Of a stretch of DNA of 64,000 nucleotides, positions 50,589-60,389 are shown in pieces. The translations under genes and the position numbers were made by a program. Below the pieces are notes generated by a model that worked only from the letters and a program-made list of their open reading frames with translations, was not told the DNA's origin and made no database searches. Source of the stretch: JACRLW01 sp050181465 (GTDB lineage: Bacteria; Planctomycetota; UBA1135; UBA2386); the NCBI GenBank assembly GCA_050181465.1, contig JBFXDD010000018.1, positions 39,140 through 103,139 of the forward strand, read 5' to 3'. Every line of letters starts with the position of its first letter. The stretch's first letter is position 1.

Positions 50589-51700
50589 GGACCGTCCGCC
50601 CGGACCCCCTCGAGCGACGCGGACTTCTCCGAGCGCAAGACACCGATCCACTGATCGCCGATGAGTTCCCTCGTGAATCGCCGCAGATAGGTCTCGCGAC
50701 CGGCGTCACCCATGCGCCGACGGAGGTCGGGACGCCCGAGCAGCTTCACGAGATGCGCGACCCAGTCGCCGGTATCGCGCGCGAGCAGGCCATTGACACC
50801 ATCAGCCACGACTTGGTTGTTCATCCCGATGGCGGAACCGATCACCGGCAGCCCCGCAGAGAAGTACTGGATGATCTTGAAAGCGCACTTGCCCTGCTCA
50901 AACTCTCTGTCGAAGAGCGGCATGATCCCCAGGTCTGCCGTCCTCAACCACTCTCCCTCTCGTTCGCGCCGCCACTGGAGTCGCTCGATGTTCAACCGCT
51001 CCGACCTGACTTCGGCGATGTCATGACCGCCGATCAACCGCAGCACGAAAGGTGTCGCTGCGAACGCGGCCTCGAGCGCCGGGATGAGTTCCGCGACGTA
51101 GCATGCGTTGCCTACGTTCCCGATCCAAACCACGACCGGAAGGAGATTGTCGACACGAACGACATCTCGTTGCACCCCCAGGTCGTCGTAGCCGGTGGGC
51201 ATCAGAACGACGCTCCGACTGTGCTGGCGAGCGAAGGCAGCGATGTACTGGTTGCCGGCCGTCGTTCGTGTGCAATACGCCATGATCTTGCCGAAGCGAT
51301 TGGGATCGAGCAGAAGCCGCCTCTGATACACCTCGTTGCTCGGCGGGTGCCACATCGCGTCATCGAGATCGAACGTCACGTTCCGTCCCAGCCTCGCAAT
51401 CCAGCGCTCGAACACCGGCGGACCGAGTGGAAATGCCTCCCTATGGATGATGACCGCGTCGAAGCGCCGCACCCGGAACACTCGCCAGCCGAGTCGCGTT
51501 GTTGCGAGGGCGAAGTGGACGATCTTCTGCAGCGTCCACCAGAATCCGAAGTTCCGTCGAATCGCGTAGAAGCGCTCCGACATGAACGACCAGACCACCA
51601 AGTCGATTCCGTGTCGATCGAGATGCGCTCGGTACGCCCAAACGCGATGGTAGACGGACGGAGCGCTGGCCGGATAAGGCGCGAAGCAGACCACCTTCAT
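50582..51700 (-). CDS. GT4-like glycosyltransferase of the EPS locus
   Basis: A 372-residue GT-B glycosyltransferase. The N-terminal half opens MKVVCFAPYPASAPSVYHRV. VTFDLDDAMWH and VVLMPTGYDDLG are typical of the family, and the donor site is EGEWLRTADLGIMPLFD...KIIQYFSAGLPVIGS with the conserved acidic residue and Gly loop. ATG 51700 is chosen; sequence further upstream in the same frame is shadow of the flippase gene. It is transcribed against its neighbours, so it has its own promoter in the 186-bp gap shared with the flippase gene. Confidence 0.88.
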   Translation of the reverse strand: MKVVCFAPYPASAPSVYHRVWAYRAHLDRHGIDLVVWSFMSERFYAIRRNFGFWWTLQKIVHFALATTRLGWRVFRVRRFDAVIIHREAFPLGPPVFERWIARLGRNVTFDLDDAMWHPPSNEVYQRRLLLDPNRFGKIMAYCTRTTAGNQYIAAFARQHSRSVVLMPTGYDDLGVQRDVVRVDNLLPVVVWIGNVGNACYVAELIPALEAAFAATPFVLRLIGGHDIAEVRSERLNIERLQWRREREGEWLRTADLGIMPLFDREFEQGKCAFKIIQYFSAGLPVIGSAIGMNNQVVADGVNGLLARDTGDWVAHLVKLLGRPDLRRRMGDAGRETYLRRFTRELIGDQWIGVLRSEKSASLEGVRADGPQ

Positions 51701-51886
51701 TCTCCGATCTGTGTGGCCGGGTGATCTAGGCATGACTTCGCCGCATGCTAGTAGCGAACAGCTGCCGATTCCCTCCTCGCGGCAGGCTTCGGAGGTAGTC
51801 GTGGCGAAACGAGCCCAGGCTCCCCCGGCACCGCAAGTCCTCGACTCGTCACTCGGCATGCCCCGCGCCTTCCACGAGCGTTTCCG

Positions 51887-53359
51887 ATGACGAAGATCGC
51901 AAGTGCGACCGTGGCGCTGGCGGTCAATCGGTTCTGCCCCCCGGTCTTCGGGTTCCTGCTGCTGGTCGTCATTGCACTCCGGTCGAGCGAGCTTCTCGGC
52001 TGGTACACCGTAGTGACGGTCTTCTACTTCGCACTGCAAACCCTGCCGTTCCTCGGCCTCACGCCACTCATTGTCAAGGAAGGGGCGCGGCGACCACGGG
52101 ACGCGGGGCAGATCTTCGGAACCTCGGTCGCGCTCGCGCTGGTCGTCACGTCCTTGCTGTGTCTGGCTCTGCCCTTGGTGTTCCAGTTCGGCGACTTTCC
52201 CGACGACGTCCAGTCCGCCGTCTGGATCTGCGCTCTCACCACCGTGCCGTATGTGATCGCCTACTCGGCCGAGTTGATCCTGGTCTCGCACAACGAACCG
52301 CGCCTGCTGGGGGCGGTGCCGCTGCTCGAGAACTCGTTGCGATTCGTGGCGAGCATCGCCGCGCTGGAACTCGGCCACGGCATCACGGCATTGTTTTGGT
52401 TCACGTTTGCGGGCAGGGTGCTCGCCGCCGTCACATTCTGGAGAGCGTTGCGATACCGGGTGCTTCGCGGTTTGTCGATGCGCTGCGACCTGGCACTGGC
52501 AAGAAGTTGGCTCATCCAGTGTCCGGTCTTCCTGCTTCACTCGGCGATGCACCTGGTTGCGAGCCGCGCGGCGGTGGTGGCGCTCAGCTCGGTCGCGGGA
52601 TCGATCGCCGTTGCGAACTTCTCGGTCGGATATCGCGTGCTCGACCTCGGGACCGTGGGGCTTACCGCCTTCGCCGGCGCGGTATATCCCGGCATGGCCA
52701 AAGCAGCGCATCTCGAGGGACGAGAGCGCCTCCAAAGCATCACCGCCACCTCCACGAAGCTGGCCCTGGTCATGGGAACCGTGCTCGCGATCCTCGCCGT
52801 TACCGGCTCGGAGCTCTTTGTAGCCCTGCTGTTTCCTCGCCAGTTCCCGGCGGCGGTCACCGCCATGGAGATTCTCGTGTTGGCATTCGCCGTAACGGGA
52901 ATGCGACTCACCGTCTCGGCGGCCATGTTCGCAGGGGATCGGCCGCGGACGGACCTGACCGCCCTCGTCCTCGGCGCCGCGACGTACCTCCTGCTTCTCA
53001 TCTGGTGGGTACCGCGCTTCGGTCCAGCCGGCGCCGCGGCCGCGACGGTCGTCGAAGCGGTGATTCAGGCGGGCCTGCGAATCGGACTGGCGCGATCCCA
53101 TGAGCTGACGAGTGCATTCCTGCGTGACGGTACCGGGGCGAGCCTGGCAATTTCGGTGCTCTTCCTCGCGGTGTCCGCCTCCCTCTGTCTGTGGGTCCCG
53201 GACGCGTACGTGCGGCTGGCGTCCGGTACGCTCTGTGCCGCCGTATTCGTCTGGACCCTGACGATGTCCCGGGCTGTGCGCCAAGAAGATCTCCGCTTCC
53301 TCGGTCTCGAAAGGCTTCTGAGGAAATCGGATCGAGAAGCTGTGGACCAAGCCGATTGA
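51887..53359 (+). CDS. Polysaccharide flippase (Wzx-like)
   Basis: A 490-residue protein with about 12-14 membrane helices across its length, as in the MATE-like polysaccharide transport family. It starts with VALAVNRFCPPVFGFLLLVV; other typical segments are GWYTVVTVFYFALQTLPFLG, LTAFAGAVYPGMAK and AAMFAGDRPRTDLTALVLG. It would flip undecaprenyl-linked repeat units across the inner membrane. ATG 51887; 13 bases before the next glycosyltransferase. Confidence 0.88.
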   Translation: MTKIASATVALAVNRFCPPVFGFLLLVVIALRSSELLGWYTVVTVFYFALQTLPFLGLTPLIVKEGARRPRDAGQIFGTSVALALVVTSLLCLALPLVFQFGDFPDDVQSAVWICALTTVPYVIAYSAELILVSHNEPRLLGAVPLLENSLRFVASIAALELGHGITALFWFTFAGRVLAAVTFWRALRYRVLRGLSMRCDLALARSWLIQCPVFLLHSAMHLVASRAAVVALSSVAGSIAVANFSVGYRVLDLGTVGLTAFAGAVYPGMAKAAHLEGRERLQSITATSTKLALVMGTVLAILAVTGSELFVALLFPRQFPAAVTAMEILVLAFAVTGMRLTVSAAMFAGDRPRTDLTALVLGAATYLLLLIWWVPRFGPAGAAAATVVEAVIQAGLRIGLARSHELTSAFLRDGTGASLAISVLFLAVSASLCLWVPDAYVRLASGTLCAAVFVWTLTMSRAVRQEDLRFLGLERLLRKSDREAVDQAD

Positions 53360-53372
53360 GGTTTGTTTGACG

Positions 53373-54662
53373 ATGCGCATTTGTCATGTCACCGACTTCC
53401 TCCCCGGACTGCACCGGATAGCAGGTGGTGCAGAGCACGCGGTCAAGCGGATCCTCGACGAGCAGTCCGCACTGGGTCTGGATATTCAGGTCGTGACCGC
53501 AAAGCGAGAACGCGAGGACTCGGGCGGCATCGCGTATCCGCACCGAGAGATGCGACGGATGGACAAGTTGTCACCACGTCTGAGCTACGCACTGAAGAGT
53601 CTTTACTTTCCATTCGATCCGCTCTCATCGCGCGATCTGAAGATCGCCCTGCGCGAACTCGCCCCCGATGTCGTCCACTTCCACAACCTGCATTTCTGCA
53701 CGCCTTCCATCATCCGGCAAGCACGCAGACTGGGACTGCCGACGGTCATGTCGATCTACGACTATTGGTTGTTGTGCCCCTCCTTCATGCTGCTGACGGC
53801 AGACGGACAACTGTGCGAGCGTGGGCACGGTAGCCATTGTGTCGACTGCGTAGGAGCGCGGCGGGCCAGGGCACTCCGCCCGCTCAAGCGCCTGCTCTTC
53901 GGGGCTCGTAAGCCTATCTTCGAGAAAGCGCTCGCATCCGTAGACCGCATCGTCGTGCTCTCCGAGGACTCGAAGAAGATCCTCATGCGTCATGGCACAA
54001 GATCGGATCGGATCCACGTCGTGCCTCAATACCTGTGGCAAGCGGCTGCAGAGCGCGCCATTCCTCCGTCTACCTCCTACGACGGGTTACTCTACGTCGG
54101 CTGGATCGAGTCCCGTAAGGGCCTACATGTGGTCCTCGAGGCCATGGAACTGTTGGGAACTCGCCACCCGCACCTGCATCTGACCGTTCACGGCAGTTGT
54201 CTGGCGCCCGATTACCAGCGTCGCATCGACGATACCATCGCCCGGACGCAGATGTCGAATCGAGTGACGTTCGCTGGCCCCGCTGATCGCGCCAGTCTGC
54301 TGCGGGCGTTCGACAAGGCTCTTCTTGTCGTCATTCCCGAGCAGTGGGCGAACATGTCCCCGGTGATTCTCACTGAAGCGATGGCCGCTGGAAAGTGCGT
54401 GCTCGCGTCCCGAGTGGGAGGCATCCCGGAGTTCGTCGAAGAGGGGCGCTCAGGGCTGCTCGCGGAACGCGATCGCCCAGAGGAGTTCGCGGATCGCATC
54501 GACTGGGCCATGCGGAATCCGGATCTGATCCAACAGATGGGTGTCGCCGCGCGGATCCGAGCAAGAGAGATCTTCGACTCCGAGCGGATCAATGCCAGAT
54601 GGCTCGACATCTATCGCTCGTTGACGGCCCGCGACGCAGGCTCACATGCGGATCGCCAGTGA
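53373..54662 (+). CDS. GT4-family glycosyltransferase
   Basis: A 429-residue GT-B enzyme. The N-terminus has ICHVTDFLPGLHRIAGGAE, the usual acceptor-side loop; VVHFHNLHFCTPSIIR follows, and MSIYDYWLLCPSFMLL with two later Cys (CERGHGSHCVDC) may form a small metal or disulfide site. The donor side has LLYVGWIESRKGLHVVLEAM and VVIPEQWANMSPVILTEAM with the conserved Glu. ATG 53373 is preferred to TTG 53367. Its stop overlaps a possible GTG start of the glycoside hydrolase gene. Confidence 0.92.
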   Translation: MRICHVTDFLPGLHRIAGGAEHAVKRILDEQSALGLDIQVVTAKREREDSGGIAYPHREMRRMDKLSPRLSYALKSLYFPFDPLSSRDLKIALRELAPDVVHFHNLHFCTPSIIRQARRLGLPTVMSIYDYWLLCPSFMLLTADGQLCERGHGSHCVDCVGARRARALRPLKRLLFGARKPIFEKALASVDRIVVLSEDSKKILMRHGTRSDRIHVVPQYLWQAAAERAIPPSTSYDGLLYVGWIESRKGLHVVLEAMELLGTRHPHLHLTVHGSCLAPDYQRRIDDTIARTQMSNRVTFAGPADRASLLRAFDKALLVVIPEQWANMSPVILTEAMAAGKCVLASRVGGIPEFVEEGRSGLLAERDRPEEFADRIDWAMRNPDLIQQMGVAARIRAREIFDSERINARWLDIYRSLTARDAGSHADRQ

Positions 54663-54688
54663 CGCCGACTGACCACCTGCACATCACG

Positions 54689-56779
54689 ATGGATAACCCA
54701 ACGGAATCCACACGAACCCCATGTTGGATCACGCTCGCGATCACGGTCTTGGTCGCCGCGATAGCCCTCGCGTCGTGCTCTGGTTCCGACGAAGATGCCC
54801 GCGAGTACCCGCGAGCTGCCCCGGGTGGGACGCAACCCTCCGCCGCTTCGGCTCGCCGAGCTCCGGTGGTTTCGCCGATCCTGTTCGGCGCCAATACGCC
54901 TTGGCACGACCTTGGGAATCACATCGTCGAGCACGGTGAGCAGCTGCGTGACAGATCGTTCCGCAAGCCAGAGACGCATTGGCACTCCGTCACTCGCGGT
55001 CGGGCGAGAGCGAGTTTCGAGTCCGTCGGTGGAGCGGACGTGCCGCTGGCGGTTCCTGCCTGCGCGCGGCTGGAGGTGTCGGACGTCGATGCGGCTGCTG
55101 CGATGTACCAGAGGGTCATGGGCGCACTCGGCCCCGGAGACCATGAGGTAAGTTTCTGGAGCCGGGCTGCGAACGGCACGCCGACCCTGATGATCGCTTT
55201 GGTCGACGAAGCGTATGCTGAGCTCGCGGCCACCGTCATCGAGTCCGCGGGAAACGAGGATTGGAAGCATCACAAGGTCGCCTTGCGTGTCCCGGCGATG
55301 GCCGTCGCAGCTCAGCTCGGAATCAGCGCGGTTTCGCCCGGAGCGGTCTTGATCGACGAGGTCCGCTTCTCGCGCGCGGGTGGAGTCCCCCACGTCGGCG
55401 AAGCGCCGCGCCGCGTGCTTCGCGAGTTGGGCGTCCGCTCGCTCCGCTGGCCCGGCGGCTCGGACCTCGACACGCTCGACTGGCGCCAGACATGCGGTCC
55501 GCTCGCCGACCGAAGTGAGCAGGACGTCATCTACGGCGGTCCACAGACCCCGTCCTTCGGCCTGCATGAATTCCTTGACCTCTGCGAGCAGGAGAATCTC
55601 GCCCCGGTGATTGCGATCAACGTCCTCGACTCCGCAGAGAGCGCAGCCGACCTGCTCGAGTACATCCGAGGCGATTCTGAATCGGAACAGGTCCAGTTGC
55701 GCGCACGAAATGGTCGGCCGTCACCGTGGACCACTGCTACCCGGTTCGAGATCGGCAATGAACCTGCGACCAAGTACGCCGAGTCAGGCAAGCTGGCCTC
55801 GGGCGGACGGAGCTACGCGCGTCGCGCGAAAGCGATCGGTGAGGCGCTCGTTCGCAAGGCTCGCGACCTGGGTATCGAGATCGAGGTCAGCGGCGCGTTC
55901 GAGGGTGCGATGCAGTTGGCCGTATGGCTGGGCGATCGGGGCGAGAGTGTCGTCACGATGCTGGACGGATGGAACGAGCAATGTGCTACCGAGCGACTCA
56001 CAACTGTCGTGAATGCCGTACATGCGCACTATTACTCGTACCACGGTCACGTGAGGGATGAGCGCTCGCAGTTCGAGAACTTGATGGCGGCCGGCGTGGT
56101 GTTGAGCCGCACCCTGACGGAACGGATTCGTCCGCACAGCGGCGATGTGCCGATCTGGCTCACCGAGTACCACGCCCTGGTGTCCGACGACGGTGTGGTT
56201 CAACCGTCCTTCTCCAAGGACTTCGCGTCCGGACTGGTCGTTGCGGACATCCTCATGACCCTGGTCGATCAAGGCGTGACGGTGGCGCACGTGCACAACC
56301 TCTCGGAGTTCGGAGCGTTCGGATTGGTGTTCCGTAACGGCGCCGACTGGCGTGTGCGCCCCGCAGGGCTGGCGTTCCGACTGATGTCCGCCGCGGCGGG
56401 CGAGCGAACGCTCGACATCCGCATCACGCCGATCCAAGACCATGATCCGGTCCGGATTCGCGGCGGAATCGGCAACCTACCGCGTCGGGTCAGCTACCCG
56501 AGAACAACCGGCTTCGCGACTACCGCCGAGCAGTCGGGACGCGCCAGAGTGTTCGCCATGAATCGCTCATTCGATCTCGCGATCTCGGTCGACATCGCAG
56601 TCCCGGGCGTCGACCTGGGTCCGGGACTCGCTACTTGGTATCGCGCGGTTCACGTGACGGCTGACAATGAAGGATCCGACGAGCCCCGCGTGAAGCTCGC
56701 GACCACCGAGGTTGCAGCCGGTCAGACCTGGCGGATCGAACTGCCGCCCCACTCACTGGTTCGAATCGATCCTCGGTGA
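54689..56779 (+). CDS. Lipoprotein glycoside hydrolase (clan GH-A, GH39/GH51-like)
   Basis: A 696-residue surface enzyme. The lipobox is ALASC (Cys30). The (beta/alpha)8 barrel has the clan-A acid/base in RFEIGNEP (E358) and a nucleophile in IWLTEYHA (E493), the spacing and motifs of arabinofuranosidase/xylosidase-type enzymes. A carbohydrate-binding-like beta domain precedes it (residues ~60-220). ATG 54689 is chosen; GTG 54659 overlaps the upstream stop. Located in the EPS locus, it probably trims the secreted polysaccharide at the outer membrane, as PslG-like enzymes do. Its 3' end overlaps the convergent polymerase gene by 27 bases. Confidence 0.85.
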   Translation: MDNPTESTRTPCWITLAITVLVAAIALASCSGSDEDAREYPRAAPGGTQPSAASARRAPVVSPILFGANTPWHDLGNHIVEHGEQLRDRSFRKPETHWHSVTRGRARASFESVGGADVPLAVPACARLEVSDVDAAAAMYQRVMGALGPGDHEVSFWSRAANGTPTLMIALVDEAYAELAATVIESAGNEDWKHHKVALRVPAMAVAAQLGISAVSPGAVLIDEVRFSRAGGVPHVGEAPRRVLRELGVRSLRWPGGSDLDTLDWRQTCGPLADRSEQDVIYGGPQTPSFGLHEFLDLCEQENLAPVIAINVLDSAESAADLLEYIRGDSESEQVQLRARNGRPSPWTTATRFEIGNEPATKYAESGKLASGGRSYARRAKAIGEALVRKARDLGIEIEVSGAFEGAMQLAVWLGDRGESVVTMLDGWNEQCATERLTTVVNAVHAHYYSYHGHVRDERSQFENLMAAGVVLSRTLTERIRPHSGDVPIWLTEYHALVSDDGVVQPSFSKDFASGLVVADILMTLVDQGVTVAHVHNLSEFGAFGLVFRNGADWRVRPAGLAFRLMSAAAGERTLDIRITPIQDHDPVRIRGGIGNLPRRVSYPRTTGFATTAEQSGRARVFAMNRSFDLAISVDIAVPGVDLGPGLATWYRAVHVTADNEGSDEPRVKLATTEVAAGQTWRIELPPHSLVRIDPR

Positions 56780-58342
56780 TAGTCCGGTTTCCGGTGCCGT
56801 CCCGGTAGTCACCGACGAGTCCTTTCGAAAAGTGGCCACCAGCGCCACTTGGACGCGTTGGAGCATCTCTCGATTGATCGCTGTCGCTGCCATCAAAGTG
56901 CCGGACAGCGCCCCAAGAAGGATGGCGAACCTGGCCATGCCGTAGAGCGGGTGAAACCAGCCGAGAAACATGAAGAGAACGAACCCAATGAATAGCGTCT
57001 CTGCGAGTGTCGCGCACCACGGCGTGCAGGCCTGCGTACGCAGACGCCAACAAGCCCTCAAACTCCTGTAGAAGAAGTAGAGGAGGAGGATCAGTCCGAT
57101 GATCCCAGTGCGGAGAATGAACCAGTAGAAGAGATTGTGGACGTTCTCGTAGTTGAAGTGAAACGACCCCATCACCAGAGGTAGATTCCAGAGCGGCTTG
57201 ACCCCGTACCCCAGCAATGTGAAATTGTCGCCGCGCAGAATGTTGTGAATCAGCGCCAGGCGATACACCGCGGACCGGTCGCGGTTGAGCTCATCCAAGG
57301 CGACGCCTGTGGAGACTCCCGAGCTGCCTCCTCCGAACAGCAGGAACAAGGCTGCACCCAGCACTGCGAGGAGCAGCGCTCGCGCCTTGAATCGGTTCGG
57401 AAGAAGGAGAAAGACCATCATGATGCAGAGCGCGAAGCTGAGGGTCGTCCCGCGGCGGGACGAGAGCGCGATGACTCCCGCGCAACCCGCAACGATCAAG
57501 CCCTGCCAGAACATCGTTCTTCGCGAATACATGTTCCGACCCCATGCGAGCAGGATGAAGCCCGTGGTCAGGGTCAAGACGAACAGTGAAGCGTCGTCGT
57601 AGATCAAGGATCCGCGCGCACCCTTCATCACCCGATAGAACAGGAAACGGTAGCCGGCGATCGTCAGGGTGGCGATCGACGCCACTGCGGTCGCTCGAAG
57701 GAGATGCCTGAGGGCAAACACATCTCTCAGATGGATGCGTGCCAACGCGTATGCAAGGTAAACGTACATCCAGTTCTTGAACTGCATGTACGGAACGAGG
57801 AGTGCGATGCGCTTCGTCAGCCCGATGTCGACTTCGTCGATGTTGTAAGCCTCAGGAGTGGTCGTGTCCGGGAATACGAACATCGATATTCCGGCCGCGA
57901 TGGCGATCCAGCCTGCCGTCAGCGCGAGGGGAAGGAACAGGGTGTCACCGAGCAGAGGAAGCGCACGGCGAACCAAGCTGTCGCGGTAGATCGCCAGCGC
58001 GAGCAATCCACCTAGCAGCACATCCACCGGATAGACTCCCGGGATCCTCAGAAAGGAAAGCCCATAGAGGACCGTCAACTGGCGATCAGTACGGTCCTCC
58101 ACCACGAGCCCCGGGAGGAACTCCTCCACGAACATGACCAGGAGGAAGAACAAGAGGGTCAGTCGCTCCCGCCTGGCGACGACCGCCCAAGCAACGACCG
58201 CCAATCCCCCCACCGCGGCGTAGGCCTTCATCCCAAGCTTGGAATCGGACCCAACGGCAGCAAGCACTCCGATGAGCAAGGCACCGATCAGCCCACAGGC
58301 CCGCAGGAGCGCGGTCCCCAGACCCGAACCGGCCGCAGTCAT
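56753..58342 (-). CDS. O-antigen ligase / Wzy-like polysaccharide polymerase
   Basis: A 529-residue polytopic protein with about 12 helices and a large extracytoplasmic loop. The loop before helix 9 contains RDRSAVYRLALIHNILRGDNF and LLGYGVKPLWNLPLV, and YENVHNLFYWFILRTGIIGL matches the O-antigen ligase signature (H-N-x-x-L/F). It would polymerise flipped repeat units. ATG 58342 overlaps the stop of the Wzz-like gene (ATGA). Confidence 0.88.
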   Translation of the reverse strand: MTAAGSGLGTALLRACGLIGALLIGVLAAVGSDSKLGMKAYAAVGGLAVVAWAVVARRERLTLLFFLLVMFVEEFLPGLVVEDRTDRQLTVLYGLSFLRIPGVYPVDVLLGGLLALAIYRDSLVRRALPLLGDTLFLPLALTAGWIAIAAGISMFVFPDTTTPEAYNIDEVDIGLTKRIALLVPYMQFKNWMYVYLAYALARIHLRDVFALRHLLRATAVASIATLTIAGYRFLFYRVMKGARGSLIYDDASLFVLTLTTGFILLAWGRNMYSRRTMFWQGLIVAGCAGVIALSSRRGTTLSFALCIMMVFLLLPNRFKARALLLAVLGAALFLLFGGGSSGVSTGVALDELNRDRSAVYRLALIHNILRGDNFTLLGYGVKPLWNLPLVMGSFHFNYENVHNLFYWFILRTGIIGLILLLYFFYRSLRACWRLRTQACTPWCATLAETLFIGFVLFMFLGWFHPLYGMARFAILLGALSGTLMAATAINREMLQRVQVALVATFRKDSSVTTGTAPETGLSPRIDSNQ

Positions 58343-59673
58343 GTCCTCTTGAGCGAGATGATGTGCTCGAGACCAAGCTGCGCGCGTACGTCTTCCGGCG
58401 TCTTGATCGTGCCGTCCGCGAACTCCGATACCAGCGCATAGATGATGCCCAGCACCAGCCCGAGCACCAATCCGCTGATCAGCGCCAGCGTTCGCTTCGG
58501 TCCGACGGGCGCCCCGGCATCACTGGCCTTCTCAGTGATCGTGATGGCGTTGAGACGCCGCAGGTCTTCGGACGCCATCGTCAGCACGGTCTCGCGGGTC
58601 GCGATGAGGGTCTCTACGGCGCGCTCCTTCGCCTGCACCTCACGGTGAAGGGCATGGATCCGCAGTTGGACGTCAGGAGACTTGTTCACCGCATTGACAT
58701 ATTGGTCGATGAGCGTCCGTGTCAAAGCGACTGAGGGATGCGACTCCTTCCCGTCCGCGACGAGCCGCCCCACGTCTTCCTGCATGCTCAGCACTCTGAG
58801 CATCATCTGTTCTACAGCAGCCGGGTTCGACAGCACGCCCACGAGTGCGCTCGACGCGTCCGAGCCGGGTGTGTCCGTGGATTCGCGAACCAGCGGCATC
58901 GCCTCGTCACGAAGCGTATCCAGGAGTTTTCGCTCGAGAGCAGTGAGCTCGCCGTGCAACCTCTCGATCTCCAACTCCAGAAACCGAGCACTGCTCGCCG
59001 CCTTGGCGCGAACGAACTCATTTCGGTACTCGATGTAAGCGTCCACCACGGCCTGAAGCGTTCGTGTGCACTCCTGCCCATCCTTCGCGAAGTAGACGAT
59101 CTCCAGGATGTTGCTGTTCTCGAGACGGCTCGTGGTCAGGTTCTCCGTGACCGCCTTGACCGACGCACCAAATGGATCCGGGGGCGCCTGCCAGGACGAG
59201 ATCTCCAGAAGCCGGCCGGCGGCCCGCTTCAACTCCTTGAACTGATCCATCAGCCACTCGATGCGGCCGATCTTGCGGTTCTTGTCGAGTTCGAGCCGAC
59301 GGACCACGTCCTCGATCAAGCTCGGTGTCTCGAGCTCTTGGACCACGGTCTCGAAAAACGTCATCTTCTCCAGGTCAGACCCGAAGGTGGCCTGCGTGCG
59401 CATCACCGGCGCGGCCGCGACATCGAGATCGACGTAGAGCCTCGCTTTCGACTCGTAGGTCGGCACGAGCAACCAGAAGACGGCAATGCCGATTCCGACC
59501 TCGACCATCGTCGCGATCAGCAAGATGGACATCTTGCGGGTGAAGAGCGTGCTGAGCACGCCTTTGACCGGACTCAAGGATGCCCTGGCGTCCCCCGCCG
59601 GCGGTCCGAATCGCGGGGAGAGCGCAAGGAGTGGCTCGCCGGGATCCCTGCGCGTGGTGGTCAAGTCGTTCAT
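58339..59673 (-). CDS. Wzz-like polysaccharide co-polymerase / chain-length determinant
   Basis: A 444-residue protein with two membrane helices (ILLIATMVEVGIGIAVFWLL near residue 57 and TLALISGLVLGLVLGIIYAL near residue 405) enclosing a long coiled-coil periplasmic domain (RFLELEIERLHGELTALERK; HALHREVQAKERAVETLIAT). This is the PCP-2 architecture that sets polymer length and links to the export channel. ATG 59673; coupled to the Wzy-like gene. Confidence 0.92.
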   Translation of the reverse strand: MNDLTTTRRDPGEPLLALSPRFGPPAGDARASLSPVKGVLSTLFTRKMSILLIATMVEVGIGIAVFWLLVPTYESKARLYVDLDVAAAPVMRTQATFGSDLEKMTFFETVVQELETPSLIEDVVRRLELDKNRKIGRIEWLMDQFKELKRAAGRLLEISSWQAPPDPFGASVKAVTENLTTSRLENSNILEIVYFAKDGQECTRTLQAVVDAYIEYRNEFVRAKAASSARFLELEIERLHGELTALERKLLDTLRDEAMPLVRESTDTPGSDASSALVGVLSNPAAVEQMMLRVLSMQEDVGRLVADGKESHPSVALTRTLIDQYVNAVNKSPDVQLRIHALHREVQAKERAVETLIATRETVLTMASEDLRRLNAITITEKASDAGAPVGPKRTLALISGLVLGLVLGIIYALVSEFADGTIKTPEDVRAQLGLEHIISLKRT

Positions 59674-59738
59674 TGCAGTGTCCCGCGTCTTCTCACGTGC
59701 CGACCGGACGAAGCCAAGAGAAACTCGCTGCGCATGAC

Positions 59739-60389
59739 TCAAAGTCTGCGGTAGAGAAAGCCGGGTATCGGGTAGCGGCGCTTGTTGAGGACTACACCGA
59801 GAACGGGTGGAGTGTCGATCCGATCGAGATACGCGCGAATCTGCGGGGCAGACAGTCGACGGTGTTCGACGACGAAGACTACCCGACTCGCGCATCGCAG
59901 GATGCCGAGGACCGCCGGGCCGTCCGCCATGCTGACCGAGTCGATCAGAACGAGGTCGTAATTAGCGGAGACCCCGGCAAGGACCTCGGACAGCGGATCG
60001 GTGTGCAAAGAACCGTCCGGAGATCGCCGCGAGAGCCTCGGACCCCAACTCAGGAGGTCGAGATTCGCCAAGCCGGTCCCGGAACAAACCGACTCGCCGC
60101 TTCGGTCGGATGCACCCTTGGAATTCGCGATGAGCCGAGACATGGATCCGCGCCGATCGGGTGCGGCATCCACGAGCAGTGTCCTGCGGCCGTGGAGTCG
60201 GGCGTTCTGGATCGCGAGCCGGATCGCGACGTAGGTCTTCCCTTCGCGACTCGCCGAACTGGTGATCGCGGTGACGTTCCCCCGCAGGTCCGCGACCTCT
60301 CCGCCCAGGCGACGGCGTGCTTCAGTGAAGGCCAAGAGCAACTTGTCATCCTCGACGCGCCGGGCGATGCGTTGGAGTCTCGGGTTCAT
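59739..60389 (-). CDS. CpsD-like / BY-kinase-type P-loop ATPase
   Basis: A 216-residue ATPase resembling the cytoplasmic kinase domain of EPS tyrosine autokinases. Walker A' is SSASREGKTYVA; LLVDAAPDRRGSMS is the second Asp loop and YDLVLIDSVSMADG the Walker B-like strand. The usual Tyr-rich tail is missing; only two Tyr lie near the end (RRYPIPGFLY). It is encoded separately from the Wzz-like membrane partner, like CpsD of Gram-positive bacteria. Probably controls polymer length and export; kinase activity uncertain. Confidence 0.82.
   Translation of the reverse strand: MNPRLQRIARRVEDDKLLLAFTEARRRLGGEVADLRGNVTAITSSASREGKTYVAIRLAIQNARLHGRRTLLVDAAPDRRGSMSRLIANSKGASDRSGESVCSGTGLANLDLLSWGPRLSRRSPDGSLHTDPLSEVLAGVSANYDLVLIDSVSMADGPAVLGILRCASRVVFVVEHRRLSAPQIRAYLDRIDTPPVLGVVLNKRRYPIPGFLYRRL

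Noticed and set aside
51701..53380. 560-codon N-terminal extension of the minus-strand glycosyltransferase
   Set aside because: Antisense to the flippase gene; the GT domain begins at ATG 51700.
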